Below, in pieces: positions 22,849-36,373 of a stretch of DNA of 64,000 nucleotides (position 1 is the stretch's first letter; each line of letters opens with the position of its first letter). Made by a program: the position numbers and the translations under genes. Origin of the DNA: Hyalella azteca (lineage: Eukaryota > Arthropoda > Malacostraca > Amphipoda > Hyalellidae); contig NW_025944763.1 of assembly GCF_000764305.2 (NCBI RefSeq), forward strand, positions 186,001 to 250,000, given 5' to 3'. The notes under the pieces are model-generated. The model was not told the DNA's origin, searched no databases, and saw only the letters and a list, made by a program, of their open reading frames with translations.

Positions 22849-23010
22849 AAAAATATAACTTAGTACTCACTGCAGTGAGTGACAGAGAGCGCATTTTCTC
22901 GTCGACGAAAACTTGAGGTCACGGACGGACGGACAGACGGACGGACAGACAGACAGACGGACATGGCGAGCACAATAGTGCATTTTTTCCATAAATGAGA
23001 AAATGCGCTA
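22849..23010 (-). repeat. Dispersed repeat family, copy A
   Basis: Relative to copies B and C this copy is inverted. In order on the plus strand it has an A/T-rich end, the 16-bp palindrome actcactgcagtgagt (22865-22880), gacagagagcgcattttctc, cgtcgacgaaaac, a purine-strand GGAC/AGAC tract (about 22921-22962), acatggcgagcacaatagtg, and ccataaatgagaaaatgcgc. The words gcgcattttctc and gagaaaatgcgc near the two ends are inverted repeats. No coding capacity. Confidence 0.85.
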
Positions 23011-23410
23011 AAAAGACAGCGATAAAGAAAAGGTAGCATTTGACTTTCGACAGTACTTCAGACCGCTCGTGAAACTAGACGTTGATCATCTGGAGTTCAC
23101 AAATACTAAGCAATATTTGGTACCGATAATTCAGTGATGAAAATTGAGGCTAAACTGTTCACTTGCATATGGAACCAAAATCAAAATTGACGGCTGTCTA
23201 AAAACCCGCAATCACGTGTTTTTTTCAAGAACTTGGACCCAGTGTTGTGTTCGAAAATGTATGGTCGAAAAAAAAAGAAGAAAAGATTAGTGAGAAAGCA
23301 TGAGGCCGGGCCTGTCGAGCACTCCCTTAGCAACAGAACATAGGCATGAGTCTGCACTTCAACAGCTGCTGGTCAACCGCTAACGGTGGTCTCTATATGA
23401 CCGCTGGCAC

Positions 23411-23625
23411 ATCCTTCATTTCCAGCCTCGATTGTGGCCTTTCTTCATCATTTCCAGTGTCAGTTGTGACCTTCTATCTACCTTCCCCATGTCAATTACC
23501 ACCTTAATTAAACATTTACATGTTCAAATATATCTTCCCTTCATAATTTTTACTATCATTTTAGCCTTCCTTCGTAAGTATTAGTCTCAATTATGACCTT
23601 CCTTCCCTGGCTTTTTCACGGCCTC
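23411..23625. repeat. Degenerate pyrimidine-rich tandem repeat, about 32 bp
   Basis: Five to six units of the pattern ttccttcatcatttccagt, then a variant of gtcaattgtgacc, can be lined up at 23411, 23439, 23471, 23534, 23567 and 23599. The ccttc starts and the (g/a)acc or gcc ends are the most constant parts. Old minisatellite. Confidence 0.6.
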
Positions 23626-25508
23626 GGCGTTTTCTCAAATAAACTAAAACGAGCAATTATTTCAAGTATACTCGATAATAAATAAATGTTTTTATACTTC
23701 TATGTTTTATCATCACATACTATAACAAAATTCATTATACCTGCACTCTGCAGGCTTAATCATAACCCAATTACGAGTCTCGGTCCAAACATCATAAATA
23801 TCTTTTATAAGCGTTCTTTGTACTCTTGTGTAGAACCAAGAGAATCGTTTCTTTTTCTTCGTAACGAAAAGGCAACTGCATACACCGTATAATGCGCATC
23901 CATCACGATAGTCGTAATTGATACTTGAATCCCTGCTCTCCACTGAATTGAATCACTAAGACAAGAAATCGAAGAGGCCTTGCGGAAACTGCGATCACCA
24001 TTATTCAAATTACTCCTTAGTCATGTCATAATGAATGGTTGAGCTGCAACATTATAGTCGTGTAAGAATGTTTACGATCATGCTGATAATGCTGTAACAT
24101 TCTGTGGTAGCAGCACCAGCGGTATATGTCGACGCAACCAGTCATTAGGATCGCACTGGACGCTCCAAGAGATGATGCGCAATTGCTTCAGGTTTTTCCT
24201 TGGTTTGCTCCTGCTACATGCCTGGGTATCACTGAACGACGAAGCGCACACATGTATTGGTCTCATTGCACTTGTTCGCTTAAAAGAGGAATAAGTGCTC
24301 GTTTTGTATTAAGACTAAATTTTCGAATGACAGTTTAGATAAGAGTGTCATTATCCTATAGAAATTTTGAAATGTATGTTGCCATATTCACTTAAATCAA
24401 GCAAAGTTTTTTCGTATTTTGACACCAAGCAAAGTAAAATTTAAGCAACGACGTACACTCCAGATCAGGATTGTACTGACTCAGCCGCACCCGAAGGCCG
24501 CACCAAGACAAGGTCTATAATTCTCATCGAGTGCAATGACAGCAGCCAGAGTCACAGGGTTCGCAACGCTTAACTTTCGGTCAGCGGGCAACTAAAATGT
24601 CAAAAAGCTAATAAACCTCAACCAATAGCAGCAAAGTCTTAAAAAGACGCAACGTAGGAGGACTAGAAGCATCAGAAAATCCGTGGCTTAGTCTTCTCCA
24701 TCCGAACGTGCGTCTCATTTGCATGCAGAGAAGCCACGAAGAAACCAATGTTCAACCAGATATGCACCAATGGCTTTGAGTTACTCTACAGCTTCACTGT
24801 CATTAAACTGTATAAATAAAATAAGCGCAATAATCAAAGAAGAAATTTTAGAAAATGGTTGGGAGCGCAAGCAAATTTAATATGATTATAGTCGGGCTTG
24901 AAAGCTAATGCTCAAGCCATGCTGATAAGGCAGTAGCACTTGAGAGGCCTCTTTAGGAGGAAACAGTTAACGTCAAAGATTAATACATATTACCCATAAA
25001 ATAGATGAAGAAATAACTGTATATACTTTAGGATTCACAACTAACAAATTAACGTGTTTATAGATACAAATAACAGCACAGGAAAACGTAAAGATAATAA
25101 TCATATTTGTCTGTACAGCTTCTTTGAGAGACTCGCTGCAATATGATTAACATGCGCAGTTGTTCTCGCCGCTGTAAGACCATTACTTGGAAAGACGGAT
25201 TCTCAGACACAAGACATCACCGCTTCACACACACGGGTGACTTCAACGCCTTCTCGATGGCGATCCAAAGAACCTTTGCTTCATCTACGAAAATAACTTC
25301 TTAAGTTCTTCACTTCGTCAATTCCCATTTTTGCTCAACGAATTTATTCCAGAGATAACTCGGTATCTATTATGCCCTATGATTTGATTAATAATTTGAA
25401 TTTAGCGTAGTTTAAACGAATTGGAGATTATCATTTCCTGCTAAAGTTATATTCCTATGCTAGCTCTATCAGTGCTGAGAGTATAGTTACAGTGTACAAG
25501 TCATTTTT
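23626..25508. other. Non-coding stretch
   Basis: Contains a somewhat GC-richer zone at 24470-24730 without a long frame, and small opposite-strand ORFs at 23686-24338 with no motif. Nothing supportable. Confidence 0.4.
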
Positions 25509-25660
25509 AGCGTATTTTCACATTTATGGAAAAAAGGAAAAAAGGCGCTATTGTGTTCGTCACGTCCGTCTGTCTGTCTGTCCGCGACTTCACGTTTTCG
25601 TCGACGAGAAAATGCGCTCTCTGTCACTCACTGCAGTGAGTACCGAGTTATATTTTTTTT
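25509..25660 (+). repeat. Dispersed repeat family, copy B
   Basis: Opposite orientation to copy A: agcgtattttcacatttatgg, an A/G-rich insertion, ggcgctattgtg, the tract cgtccgtctgtctgtctgtc, gcgacttcacgttttcgtcg, acgagaaaatgcgctctctg, then the palindrome actcactgcagtgagt at 25626-25641, and finally a T-run. The 80-codon ORF over it is repeat-derived. Confidence 0.85.
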
Positions 25661-25723
25661 ATATTGAGCTCGGAATCAATCTCACTGAAGCACATTTTTA
25701 CATGCCGAATTTTGCACGATTAA

Positions 25724-25790
25724 AATTGAATTGAATTAAATTCAAATTGAATTGAACTAAATTGAAATTGAATTGAGTACATTTCAAACT
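25724..25790. repeat. Low-complexity (aaattgaattgaa)n tract
   Basis: Short units of aaattgaattgaa and variants repeat about five times immediately after copy B. Simple low-complexity DNA. Confidence 0.7.
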
Positions 25791-28380
25791 ATTTTATAGC
25801 TTAACAGTTAACAGCTAATATGATACATAAATAACAACCACTTCACGAGAGGCTAGTTTCTACATTTAAACTCACAAAATTAGTTGACCACAAACTTAAA
25901 AATATAGAGCTTATAGTGAGAACAAAAAATGTAATCTCTGGAGCAACGATCACTTGCCTCATCCTACATGTTTAACGGGAGCCGACAAATCAGCTTTCAG
26001 GTCTCCAAGGACCATCCACTGCAAAGCCTAGGAGAGAAGTAAATGCCTCTCGCGCTGCAGCGTTCAAAATACCAGTTCTTCTCTGAACTGAATAATGACT
26101 ATCTTGGGTCACACCTTAATCGTCTACAACTAAAGCCGAACAAGCCTACAAGCTTCGGTAGCAGTGACTGAACCTAAAACATCATTAAGGAGCCACTCCC
26201 AGAATCAATTTAACAAAGCAGTGTTTTGTAAAGTCCTCTGCATGCATCGCCAGCTTAGCGCTAAACCGTTAACGAACAACACTAACGCATCTCGTACCTT
26301 GACTTACTGGCTAGATGGACGCACTTCTGGAAGATGCCTGTAGTTTTTCGTGGAAGTCTTATCGGCCGTACTAGCTCTGCAATTAGCGCCAAGGAATACA
26401 CGACAAATTGCTGAGCCCTCGGAGCGGCACAAGCGGAGACCTTGTAAAGCTGGCTACTGATGGCCAGCTTAAGGTACAGTGAACGACCGCAGCCGAACTT
26501 CAATAAATTGTTCAACCTTGCATGGGGACTTTGGCGATGGATCCAAGCTAACGGTCTGATAGAGCCTTTGCTATTTATAGGCACTGCACCCAATTTATGG
26601 TTAATTGCACGTGGGAGTGTCAATTGATAAGCTACAACAGGTTTACATTCCAGTTAGCCAGGATATGAATCTCAAACCAAGACTTAGCAAATGTGCGAAG
26701 AAATTTAGATTTGAAGTTAGTTAAGGCTAGGAATAAGGTACGCAGCTTATTCAAGTTTCTAAATTTGATTTTTATGCACAATTCATACAAATTTATAGAT
26801 TATTCCTCAAACAAATTAATAACATTATTTTAGTTACAAACTTCAGTTTCGAAAACAAGGAAAATCGTACAGTAGATCTCTTCCTACTATGAGCATGTAT
26901 TTACTTAATTAATGGAAGGAACTCATTTCCATGGGAGTCATTTTGCACTCAAGGGAGCTGACAGAGAGTGAGCTTTCAATCTGCTGACAAATCTACCTGT
27001 TTAATTGATTCACAAATTTAATTTATGTACTTCACATATAATCATATTCATATGTACACCAATTTTACTAAAAAGATTGAGATTTCCTCAAAAAAGGTCA
27101 ATTAGTACCGTTTCACAAAAAAAGTGAAAAAATATCTACTTAAAAATTCGAAATTAAGTTAACGTTTTTTCAGACCAGGTTAGACTAAACTCAGCCAGAA
27201 TAGTATCTAAATATATTTTTGAACAGAATTTGTACGTTCAAAACAGTTTGCATTTGCGAACTGTAATAGTCAACGTTTATTTTACCTACAGAGTTCTATA
27301 CAATTGCCATCTACACGCACATTTTGTTTCTTATCTATAGACACAGATATAATTTAGAGTACATAAACTTTGTGATAGCTCAAAACAAATCAGCCTTCGA
27401 AAAGTTAGAAAATTTGCTGCGATTCGTTTTTGAGATATAGATAACTTGATGAGGCGAACTATTTGACATTGCACCGAGTTGAAAATGACTAGCAAGCAAG
27501 CGCGGGAAGTGAGGCAGCCTCTTGGTGCTTGGACGCGGGCGCGTGATGGCCACAAGGCGGTGTTGGAGCACGGCCAAAGTAGGCCATTCATTGACCTTGC
27601 ATTGTTGACTCATAACGAACAATGGGAATGGACAACGAGGCTCCATAACAGGATGGCCAAATGCACAGTAATTATACTGTAGCAAGGCGAAGGGTTCACT
27701 AAAAATTCTTTAGAAAGTAAGGATGAAACCTCGTAGTAACGAACTGTTGAGCTTGCATGCCTTACTTATACAAGATTTACACCGTAGCGAAAGAGATGAT
27801 TTTAGATTACAAAACGAGTTAAGAATCTTAATGCAAAAGAAAAAAAACATGCTGGTTTGAACGACTAGAAGCAAATTTGTGAACACAAACTGAAGAAAAT
27901 ACTTTTTTAAAGGTTTAAAACTGAATCCTCGAGTACAACCTGAAGCCAAGTGAAACATGGTCGTGTCCCGCAGCTATACTTCTAATAGTTATGTTAAAGT
28001 CTCATGAAATTATATTGAAATGTTGAAACTTCTTAAAGTGAACATGATTATTCGTATGATTGATGGGATGCCAGACAACTGATACTTAAATGTAGGTATC
28101 CGATTCATGCACCGTGCACGCATCCTGCATGTTATTCCGGTTCAAATTCAATATTCATTCCTTCAAAAGTAACCATTGCAGGGAATGTTGAACCCCATTA
28201 CTACAACAAAATACTTGACTAGAACTTTCCAATGACAGGAATATAGAAGTCAACCAAAATCATGTCTGTATATTTGAAGCGAGGCACAGAATATTTTCGC
28301 TAGATATGAATATGAAGAGGGGAAAAATGTACATTGTGAATTACTTATGGTGAAATATTCCTAGAATTGTCGATAAGTTT
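25791..28380. other. Mostly non-coding, two GC-richer patches
   Basis: Patch 26280-26600 has a 113-codon minus-strand frame lacking an ATG. Patch 27480-27650 is open on both strands for 67-101 codons. Neither shows a motif, signal peptide or convincing splice pair. They may be exons of an unrecognised gene or old transposon pieces; the rest is AT-rich and empty. Confidence 0.25.
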
Positions 28381-28384
28381 TTAC

Positions 28385-28445
28385 AGTCTCTATATAGTAT
28401 AGTATAAGTCTATACTAAACTATAAGTATAGTATAGAATAAGTCT
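28385..28445. repeat. Short tatagtata palindromic cluster
   Basis: The words tatagtatagtataagtcta, tactaaactataagtatagt and atagaataagtc form overlapping direct and inverted copies of agtatagtataagtct. Likely slippage or snap-back product. Confidence 0.55.
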
Positions 28446-29460
28446 TTCTGGTTTAAGGCTAGAGTGAGACTTTGAACGTTGACAAAATTATGAACCCTTC
28501 AAATCTCAATAACTGGAACGTCGTCACGTACGTACGCACGCACCGCGTTGGCTTTATTTCTCAACTTGCGTCGAATGAAGTTTACATAAACTTGAACGTT
28601 TATTAAAAAAATAAAAACGCATTTGCATTCTTTGTTCCATTGAATAGATTGATTTGCAGTGCCACTGTGTCGATTTCACACCGAACGCAGCGAGCCTTCA
28701 GTACGTGCACAAGCCCTGAAGTGGAGCCAGCCGTCGCTCATCACTTGGCCGGCATCTCTCAGCCTACTTGGCGCGGTGCCACGTTGCTATCCTCGCATAT
28801 GCTCTAGCTACCTCCTTTGTTTCCTCGTCATGCAGCCAACGCTATTTCCAACACCAAGCAATAAAAAAAGAACTGTACGTTGTAGTCGAGCGTGTGTTAC
28901 ACGCTCATTCCATGCAGTTGCCTCATACTAACATCGCTGAACTTCACATTTGTGCAAGGAATGACAAATTCATGCAGGAGTGTCACAAGTCTAAGCAAAT
29001 CACGAGTTTCTAGAATCCACATAGAACTAAGGCCGTACAAAATAAATTCAGATATCATTGGCAATTGAGTAGACATGATGTTTTGTGCAGTTTCAACTTG
29101 CATTGTCAGTTGTCGGGCGTCTCACAAATCGTGCGAAGAATTATGTTCGTATAAAGAAGCATCAACTTTAGCAATAATAGTTACACTTCGCATCGTAAAA
29201 ATACAGTCGATGAAATTTTACAGTAGTAAATTTATTCCAGATTTTAAATAAGATGAAATTGTAAATAATTATTTAGAATAGGAAAGGAAGCACGTATGTA
29301 TAGAGAAACGTGAGGGTAAGATTCTGGCTCCTCGAACAGCAAACAAACGTATCCCTAACTCTCCTATGTTATAGGTTACCCATCTTGTTGCCCCCTAACT
29401 TGTGCGACGAGTTTCCCCACCCATGAGGAAGAAATATGAAAAAATATTATACTAGAGAAT
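28446..29460. other. Mostly non-coding; GC-richer spot at 28655-28920
   Basis: Two plus-strand frames (90 and 81 codons) overlap in the GC-richer spot; the second, starting at 28768, has a coding-like tail (HTNIAELHICARNDKFMQE near residues 53-71). No ATG-supported gene model, domain or strong splice site could be fixed. Confidence 0.2.
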
Positions 29461-29680
29461 GCCAGCAAATATGACCGTCACACAGGCAGAGCATGCAACA
29501 ATGCAACATTATTCTGAAAAAGCGAGTTACTTGAAAAAGCCAACGAATATGACCGTCACACAGATAGAGGCAGAACATGGACCTTTATTTTGCATAAAAT
29601 AAGAAGTTATTATTCTTGAGAAAGCCAGCAAACATGACCGTCACATAGGTAGAGGCGGAACATGCATCATCATTTTTTTC
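29461..29680. repeat. Three-copy tandem repeat, about 80 bp
   Basis: Each unit starts gccagcaaatatgaccgtca followed by cacaggcagagcatg or variants, at 29461, 29539 and 29624 (periods 78 and 85). Similarity is strong for the first 45 bases of each unit and decays after that. Confidence 0.8.
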
Positions 29681-32600
29681 GAGCATGAGAGAGCTATGTC
29701 TAAGCGGTCAGACGATGTGCAGAGGCATCCAGGAGCTGATAATGTTACATTTGTGGAGGCAGAGAACCAGGATCCTTCAAGGATGCCGGATATTTGGCCC
29801 TCGTTCCAACGATGATGACATGAGAAGTTTATAAATAAGTCAACCAACTGTCACCTGCGTGCCGCGAAAGTACAAGTCATCAACCAATTTTAGGTGGCCA
29901 ACAAATGTTATGAGCACGATTTACCCTAAGTATATAGTATCAACGATATCAACGAGAATTTCCGCAACAGAAAGTCGCGACCATTGCAAAAAGTCGTAAA
30001 TCCTGTAACAAAATTTGTAACTATAAGTTTTCTAATGTACAAAAATTTCAGTTTAAGAGATGAATGTGAGCGTGTTTGAGTTCGAGGCTCAGTTAAGAGG
30101 ACTAGCTGCACGGCTGATAGCAAATCTTCGGATTCGTCCAGAATACTGATGAACGACTAGGTCTTAAATCAGAGTCATGGCCTCCTCACAGAAGCTCACG
30201 AGTCTCGAATATTATTTAATTCACATCTAACTCGGGCAGAACACGCAAAATCTTGCACCTCGTATATCGTTGCCAGAACATTTGGGATACCAGTGTTGCA
30301 TCTCTAACTACATGGCGACACAGGCAACGATATGACCACTCAGCCACGAGTGCCCAATAAATAACAGTCTGAATTTAAATAGAATGAGGTAGGTAAATAG
30401 AATGAGGTAGGTAAGTATAAGAAGAGTTTAAATAAAATTAGAGTCATGATAGCAGTATGAATTTTTACTAAAAAGTCAGGCAACCGTGAATCATCTCATT
30501 ACATACTTCAATATGAAACTCATATCAACATTAATATGCTGCATATTAAGCTAAAAAAATGACGTGAGATAATCGGACAACGGATCCGCTCTAACTATCT
30601 ATGAACTAGCCAATAAGAGAGGTCGTGTGTTCACCGCCACAAAAAATCTGTGATCCTATCATCCTAGGCTATTCTCCCTCTGATATTCTATCATTAATTG
30701 TTGCTGTTGAACTTGGGCTTCGTTGGTAATTTTTGATGTTGGTCACTCTAATTTTAGGGGAGTTGCCATTCGTTCGCCCATTGGATTGCTCACATCGTCT
30801 TTATTCATCTTCACCTGATTCGGCGTTCGTGTATTGCGTCACATGCCATATGCCTTCAATAAAAATGTAAAAATCAAATAATTTCGTCATAAAATTTTGT
30901 TGTGATTAAACTCACAAGTGTCCCGAAGTCTGGTAAAATCGTATTTTTTGCTGTGAAATAACGCGCTCTGAATCAAGTTTCAATATTCAGTAAATAGTTG
31001 AACGCGGTCGCTCCTAAGAAACAATTATTGTAAGTTGTTACTAGATTGTCACACAGTGGAAGACCTTCGCATCTATTTATTGAAAAATGTTAATAGGGAG
31101 CAGGTCTAAAAGCATCTTGGAGCACATCAGTAAACACTAGGTGATCTAGAAAATAATTACTGATAGTTCAAAGAAAAAGTTTGTTTTATAATTGACGTAA
31201 GGCCTGAAAAAACATTACACGCTGTCACATACTTGACAACTCAATTGAAATAAATAGTTCCTGATAAGTTCAATTTATGAGTTGAAGCTCCTATGTTCAA
31301 GGAGTTGAAACCCTTTGAACAGGTTTTATCCCTTCCTTCTTTTATTACAGGATGCGTTTGAATAACTCGACAAACCACGTAGACTACAAGTCTGCATCAT
31401 GTCGTTGTGTCATGGGGGTCGGTTCATCGATTATAATTATCGATGTTTGAGGAAAAATCTTCACGCATCTTAGCAGACAATCAACAATTTCGCCGCAGAG
31501 CAAGATACGTAACTGATATATCTACACTGATTCCTAAACTATAATACGCGTACTTCTACAAGTGGTCATGCCGGATTTTTTGGTTAGGCGTTATGTTACT
31601 TCACAAAATATGTACGTACACAAAATATAAATATACAACCTAAATTAAGAAAATCTGGCTACGATTTGCGACTGTTGCCACACGCCACCCACCTAGCTGG
31701 TTCCAGCGAGCCTCCACAATAAATTCAACCACTAATCTTATACAATGCGCTAATTATTTAGCCCATAGAGTATATTTAGCGATAGTGTCAACATAACATA
31801 ATGTTGAAATGCTACATATTAGCGGATAATATATAGCATTAGTGAAATTCGGCAGGTATCTTGTAGTATGCGATGACTTTAAGGATCGAAGCCTCCAATT
31901 GGTACTCGGTCACAAAAATGTATTGAAAACATTTGTAACAATAACGCTACGTGCTAACGAGCAGAAAATAAAGAATATTAGAATATTACAAAATATTCAT
32001 CATGAGCCATACAGAAAGCCAATTCACAAGAGACTTGACATATTAGGAAGCCATATAGGAGGATATTATCTAACACACGATTAAAGGAGACAGATGTTCA
32101 TATGTTATCAAATAACATATAAAGACAGACATATATCATTCGCTATATAAAATGAAAATTGAGTCCAGACAATGATGAGTGAAGCCTGTCGATAAATCAA
32201 CGTCCTAAAAATCTGTCAGGTTGAAAATTTTTCAATAGATGGTCAAATGCAAGGTTTATGTAATCATATGCATGTTTTAAATAAATCCTCCGGCTAATGC
32301 TACATTGAGTATATGTATACTGCACACAAACAAAGCAGATTATTTCAAAGCTTTAAAATTGGAACTTGTTCAACTTGCAAGGCATTGATGAAGCCAGTAT
32401 GAGCAGAACTGGGCGAAAAATTTAAATTAGCAAAAGAAAGCGGCAGAAAAATTCAGTTTCTGGAGACTTACAATATTTCATCAAGAAGACAGCAAGAATT
32501 ACACAGAAGAAATAACATCCAAAATTAAAGGCTTGCGCTATTTGTATCATGCGTTTGAATAAATTCAGACTATACGCTGGTTTGAGAAAATCATAGTCCC

Positions 32601-32793
32601 AAAAATCCAAATCTAAGTTGATCTAAGCACTAAATCTTGATAATCATGAAGGTTCGACGGCTCATGAGATACATTGTTTAACTGATCAGTCCGGTGAGGG
32701 CAAAAAAAATTAGGTCTAACCCCAAGACTGACAGTTTTTCTTTAAATTATCGATCCTAACGTAAACGAAACGACCAAAGTCTGTCTCATACAG
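29681..32793. other. Non-coding stretch
   Basis: AT-rich. Holds small ORFs (minus 29641-29847, minus 29926-30123, plus 31842-32084, minus 32422-32610) with no motif, and a short direct duplication aaatagaatgaggtaggtaa at 30377-30412. Nothing else. Confidence 0.45.
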
Positions 32794-32994
32794 CTAATTT
32801 ATTACCTCGTCTGGACCTATAAAAGTAAGGGGCGAGAGCGAGCACTCGCCGTCGCAGCGTCGGCGCGCGCTCTTCGGCATGCGTGCGCCATAAGTTGTCT
32901 TCGAAGGTTTAGGGTACAGCGCTATTAGCATTATCTTCCTATCTTTTTCAAGATTAAAATTTACTATCAGAGAAGAACAGCCATATAATAACAA
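32794..32994 (-). other. GC-rich spot inside a 66-codon ORF
   Basis: A very GC-rich core at about 32828-32892 (cgctcg, cgtcgcagcg and gcgcgcgc words) lies in AT-rich DNA. The minus-strand frame through it is open and reads ARMPKSARRRCDGECSLSPL in the core. No splice pair or motif is clear. Could be an exon fragment or a terminal piece of a mobile element. Confidence 0.2.
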
Positions 32995-35900
32995 ATAGAT
33001 CGGGATTAATGGAAGGAATAGATTATTATGAACTCATGGAAAGATAAGGTGGATTGACTACGAATTCCCTTGGCGCGATCTCGAATTCCGCATGGTACTC
33101 ACTTTATCAATAAAATTCAGTATTAGTAATTAGAACATAACATGCTCGAAAAAGTAATGTTTTCGAGCAAGAATTAAGAATTTATTTCGATTACGATGCA
33201 GATCCAGTGCGCACACTGAATATAAAATATAACAGGTGAACGAACTTGTATGAAGTAATGCAACCAAAGCTGATTATCCAAAAATATAAAGAAAAAAAGA
33301 AAGAAGATATTAATGATATCATTAATAATTCTTTCACAATAATTTATAATTTAAAAAAAGTATGTGCAGATTTGAGCATTTTCTGTCAATAAATTCTTAC
33401 CGACTTTCTGGCCCGAGATGTTCACAAAATGGGTGCACTGTCGTTTAGTCTCTAAGTACCGTAGGTACTACATTTTTATTTGTCATTTTTGCCGGACGAC
33501 AGCTCGATTTTTTAACATTGCTCTATTCAGCAAAAATTTTAAAAAGTCCTCTCAACACCCGTACAGATGCAGAGAATTTTATTGTCATTAGAGTCATCAG
33601 CATCTACTGTTCTTCACTCGTTTGCTCCATTCGTCTCCACATTTAATTTTTAGCCTCCTGGTTATGTCCAAACAAAAGGTTTTAGATGAACCAGTTACCC
33701 AGATAACATCTAAGTGATAATGGCGACAGTATCACTCAAGGTATTAGTGACAAGAGGCGAGACAGCTATCAAACATCAACTACAGGGAACACTATAAGGC
33801 AAACGTGGCTATATATTAGTCTAGAAGCATATTTATAGGCTTCTAGATATTGCAATCGTGTCAAAACCCTCGAATAGCCGCATGCTTTAGTCAGTGTCAA
33901 AGCGAGTATCTAGAAAAAGTCCACCTTTCACGCCCATGTACAGTATATTGTGGAGAGGCTCTAATGAAGCACGGATTTCTGAAGCTTGATTTCAAGTGCG
34001 TTATGCTTTCGAATCTAATTGCAGCAACACTGGTTGTCCCGGGTTGTTCTTATTTGCGCGTGGTTGAGTTGGCGCGAAAGTTAAATGTCCCAAACGTGGT
34101 GTTGGTGTGATATGAGCATTGAACAAGAATCATAAAAGCTAAAGTTACTGATGCATCATTAACGGCCTTTGCTCAACAAGAACACTCCAATTGTTTCCTG
34201 TCCTCTAGCCCCTGCACGAAAATACCTTCCACGCTGGCTTGACAAGTCTTCAACATGTAGGCGATGGTTCAAAGAAATTCTCTTTCACATACGGTATTTA
34301 TCTTAACGCTTTGGGGTTGTGAAAACTTGACAGTCTAGTTGGCCCGATTCAGCCAAATGTAGGAATTTTATCTTCGAAGGTGGTTTCATGGAATGTGATT
34401 AAGACAAAATTCAGGTCCATCACAAGTGCAACTTTAAATATAATGAAGTAATTATGTTCGCGTGAATGTTCGCTTTACTCAAGAGTTGCGACGCGTTCAT
34501 TAAAAAGTAACTGATGGCATGGTATAAATAGATGATTCCACAATATATAGAGTTCTATATCATATTCCTTTCTTACCTAAGATGGCGTCTTCATTTTCTC
34601 TTCATCTTCTGGGATCAACATATACTAGAAACAGTTTATTTTCGCTTGAGACTAGAGTGAAGAGAGACGATGATGAAATAATAAAATTTAGCGAAGATAT
34701 TTTCCGTGAAGATTTTTATTGTAACCAGTTTGTTTATAATCGAGTGATAAGAACTTTTGAAATTCTCGTGTGAACTTATTTTTTACTTTTATTCCCCCAT
34801 TTTGAAATATGAACGTAAAATGATGGGGCACTATAAGTGTGGTCTCACTGCATTCTTGCGACACAACTTTGATACAAATTTTTTAGTCGGCCAAGGTTGA
34901 ACAAAATTGATGCATGCTGCGGGAGAAATGACCAGATTGCTGAGGAAAAATACAGTTCCGAGAAAAACGCATCCAGTCCAATAAGAGAATTTAAGTTCAA
35001 CTGCAAGCAACGCCAGAAATGACATTGCAAAGCAAAATTTGAAGTTTGCCACATAAATCAAGCAAAATTACGACAACTTTCGAGAAGTGGCACCAGAAAA
35101 TTGTAGTCGGCGGATCTCATGGCAGCAGAAATTGTGAGGAAAATATCTGGCGCAATGTATCACTCAACACTTAACTGCTGCTAGACTATTTTTCTTTGTG
35201 ACCATCTTGAAGAGTCGCCAAGTAACCATGGCTCGTCGTCGTGTTCTTCCGATGATGTATTGGTCGTAATGTAGGCTCCGCGGACTTCGTAACCGATGAC
35301 ATCAAGAGATCAGTGCGCAAATTGCAACGCACATGTGATACACTGCTTCATGATGAGAAAAATTTTTGGTTTTGATGATACCGAGATGAAAATGAAACTT
35401 TAGAACCCATCGCAAACATGGATTTAAATTCAAAAGTATTCGACCAAAAAACGGATAGACGAAGCTTCGGAAAGAGCGAAAAAAACGGCAAAGTAAGCAG
35501 TACAATACACGTGTGTTTTTTTATGAAGCTAAGATGATATTTTCAAAAATCGCTCAAGCGCATGACCTAATTTGATAGGATGAGAATTTTGTGTTGCCGA
35601 TAATAGAAGGAATAAACTCCCCATCAAAATATAACTGATACAATCATCGGTCAGGCTTGAGAACAACCTCAGCCACTACAGAATATTTAGACATGCGTTC
35701 ATAATTGGAGTTGTTTGACTGTAAACAGCTCGAGAACGTTGCCCGTAGCACAGGAAGGTTCAAGCACAATAATATGAGAGAGAATGTGACAATAATTCAT
35801 CACACATTGTGGAGTATTGCTGCATAAGTTGAGACTAGCTATATTTAAAAATTTATTTTAAAATATTATGAATTCGAAGTAATAGTCTAACAACAGTACA

Positions 35901-36281
35901 CATTCGATGAAAATGAACAACAGTTGCTCAGTGATGAATTATTCATGAGATAAGTTAAAGCCTACAGAAAAGGAAGGCATCGTCAGTGGGCTCGTAAAAG
36001 AGTGCTCATATCGCAACATCGTCGAGCTTAAAACGAACTTACGGCGGTCATGGTTCCAGGTTTTATAGCTTTGCAGTGCATGAAGATTTTATAGCTTATG
36101 AGTACATGAACGCATTCAGATTTAAGTTTTTATGACCGTAAACTTAACGATCCTGAGCAGATGTGAATGATGCAGAATAGGGCGCATGTACATGAGAGTG
36201 AAGTCACGAGAATCGCCCCCACGCGGTTAAGCTATTCATTACGACCTAGACTGGAGCCTGCGTTATGCAACTTCGCAAGAC
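32995..36281. other. Non-coding stretch with weak ORFs
   Basis: Includes an 86-codon plus frame at 33850-34110 starting at TTG (in-frame ATG at about 33964 leaves 49 residues), and minus ORFs at 34831-35061 and 35302-35505, all without motifs. A perfect 18-bp palindrome attaatgatatcattaat lies near 33308. No gene can be supported. Confidence 0.35.
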
Positions 36282-36373
36282 ATGATCGTCAATACAACGC
36301 AGCTTGATCGACCAATTAATGATCGTCAATACAACGCAGCTTGATCGACCAATGATCGTCAATACAACGCAGC
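36282..36373. repeat. Tandem repeat, three copies of about 35 bp
   Basis: atgatcgtcaatacaacgca followed by gcttgatcgaccaat begins at 36282, 36319 and 36352, the third copy being partial. The copies are nearly identical, so the array is recent. The unit contains two gatcg words. Confidence 0.9.

Noticed and set aside
25492..25734. 80-codon plus ORF, and its twin at 58149-58334
   Set aside because: Both overlap copies of the same non-coding dispersed repeat and share peptide only because of it.
26282..26623. 113-codon minus frame
   Set aside because: No ATG, no motif, no good splice sites; kept only as a GC-richer patch.
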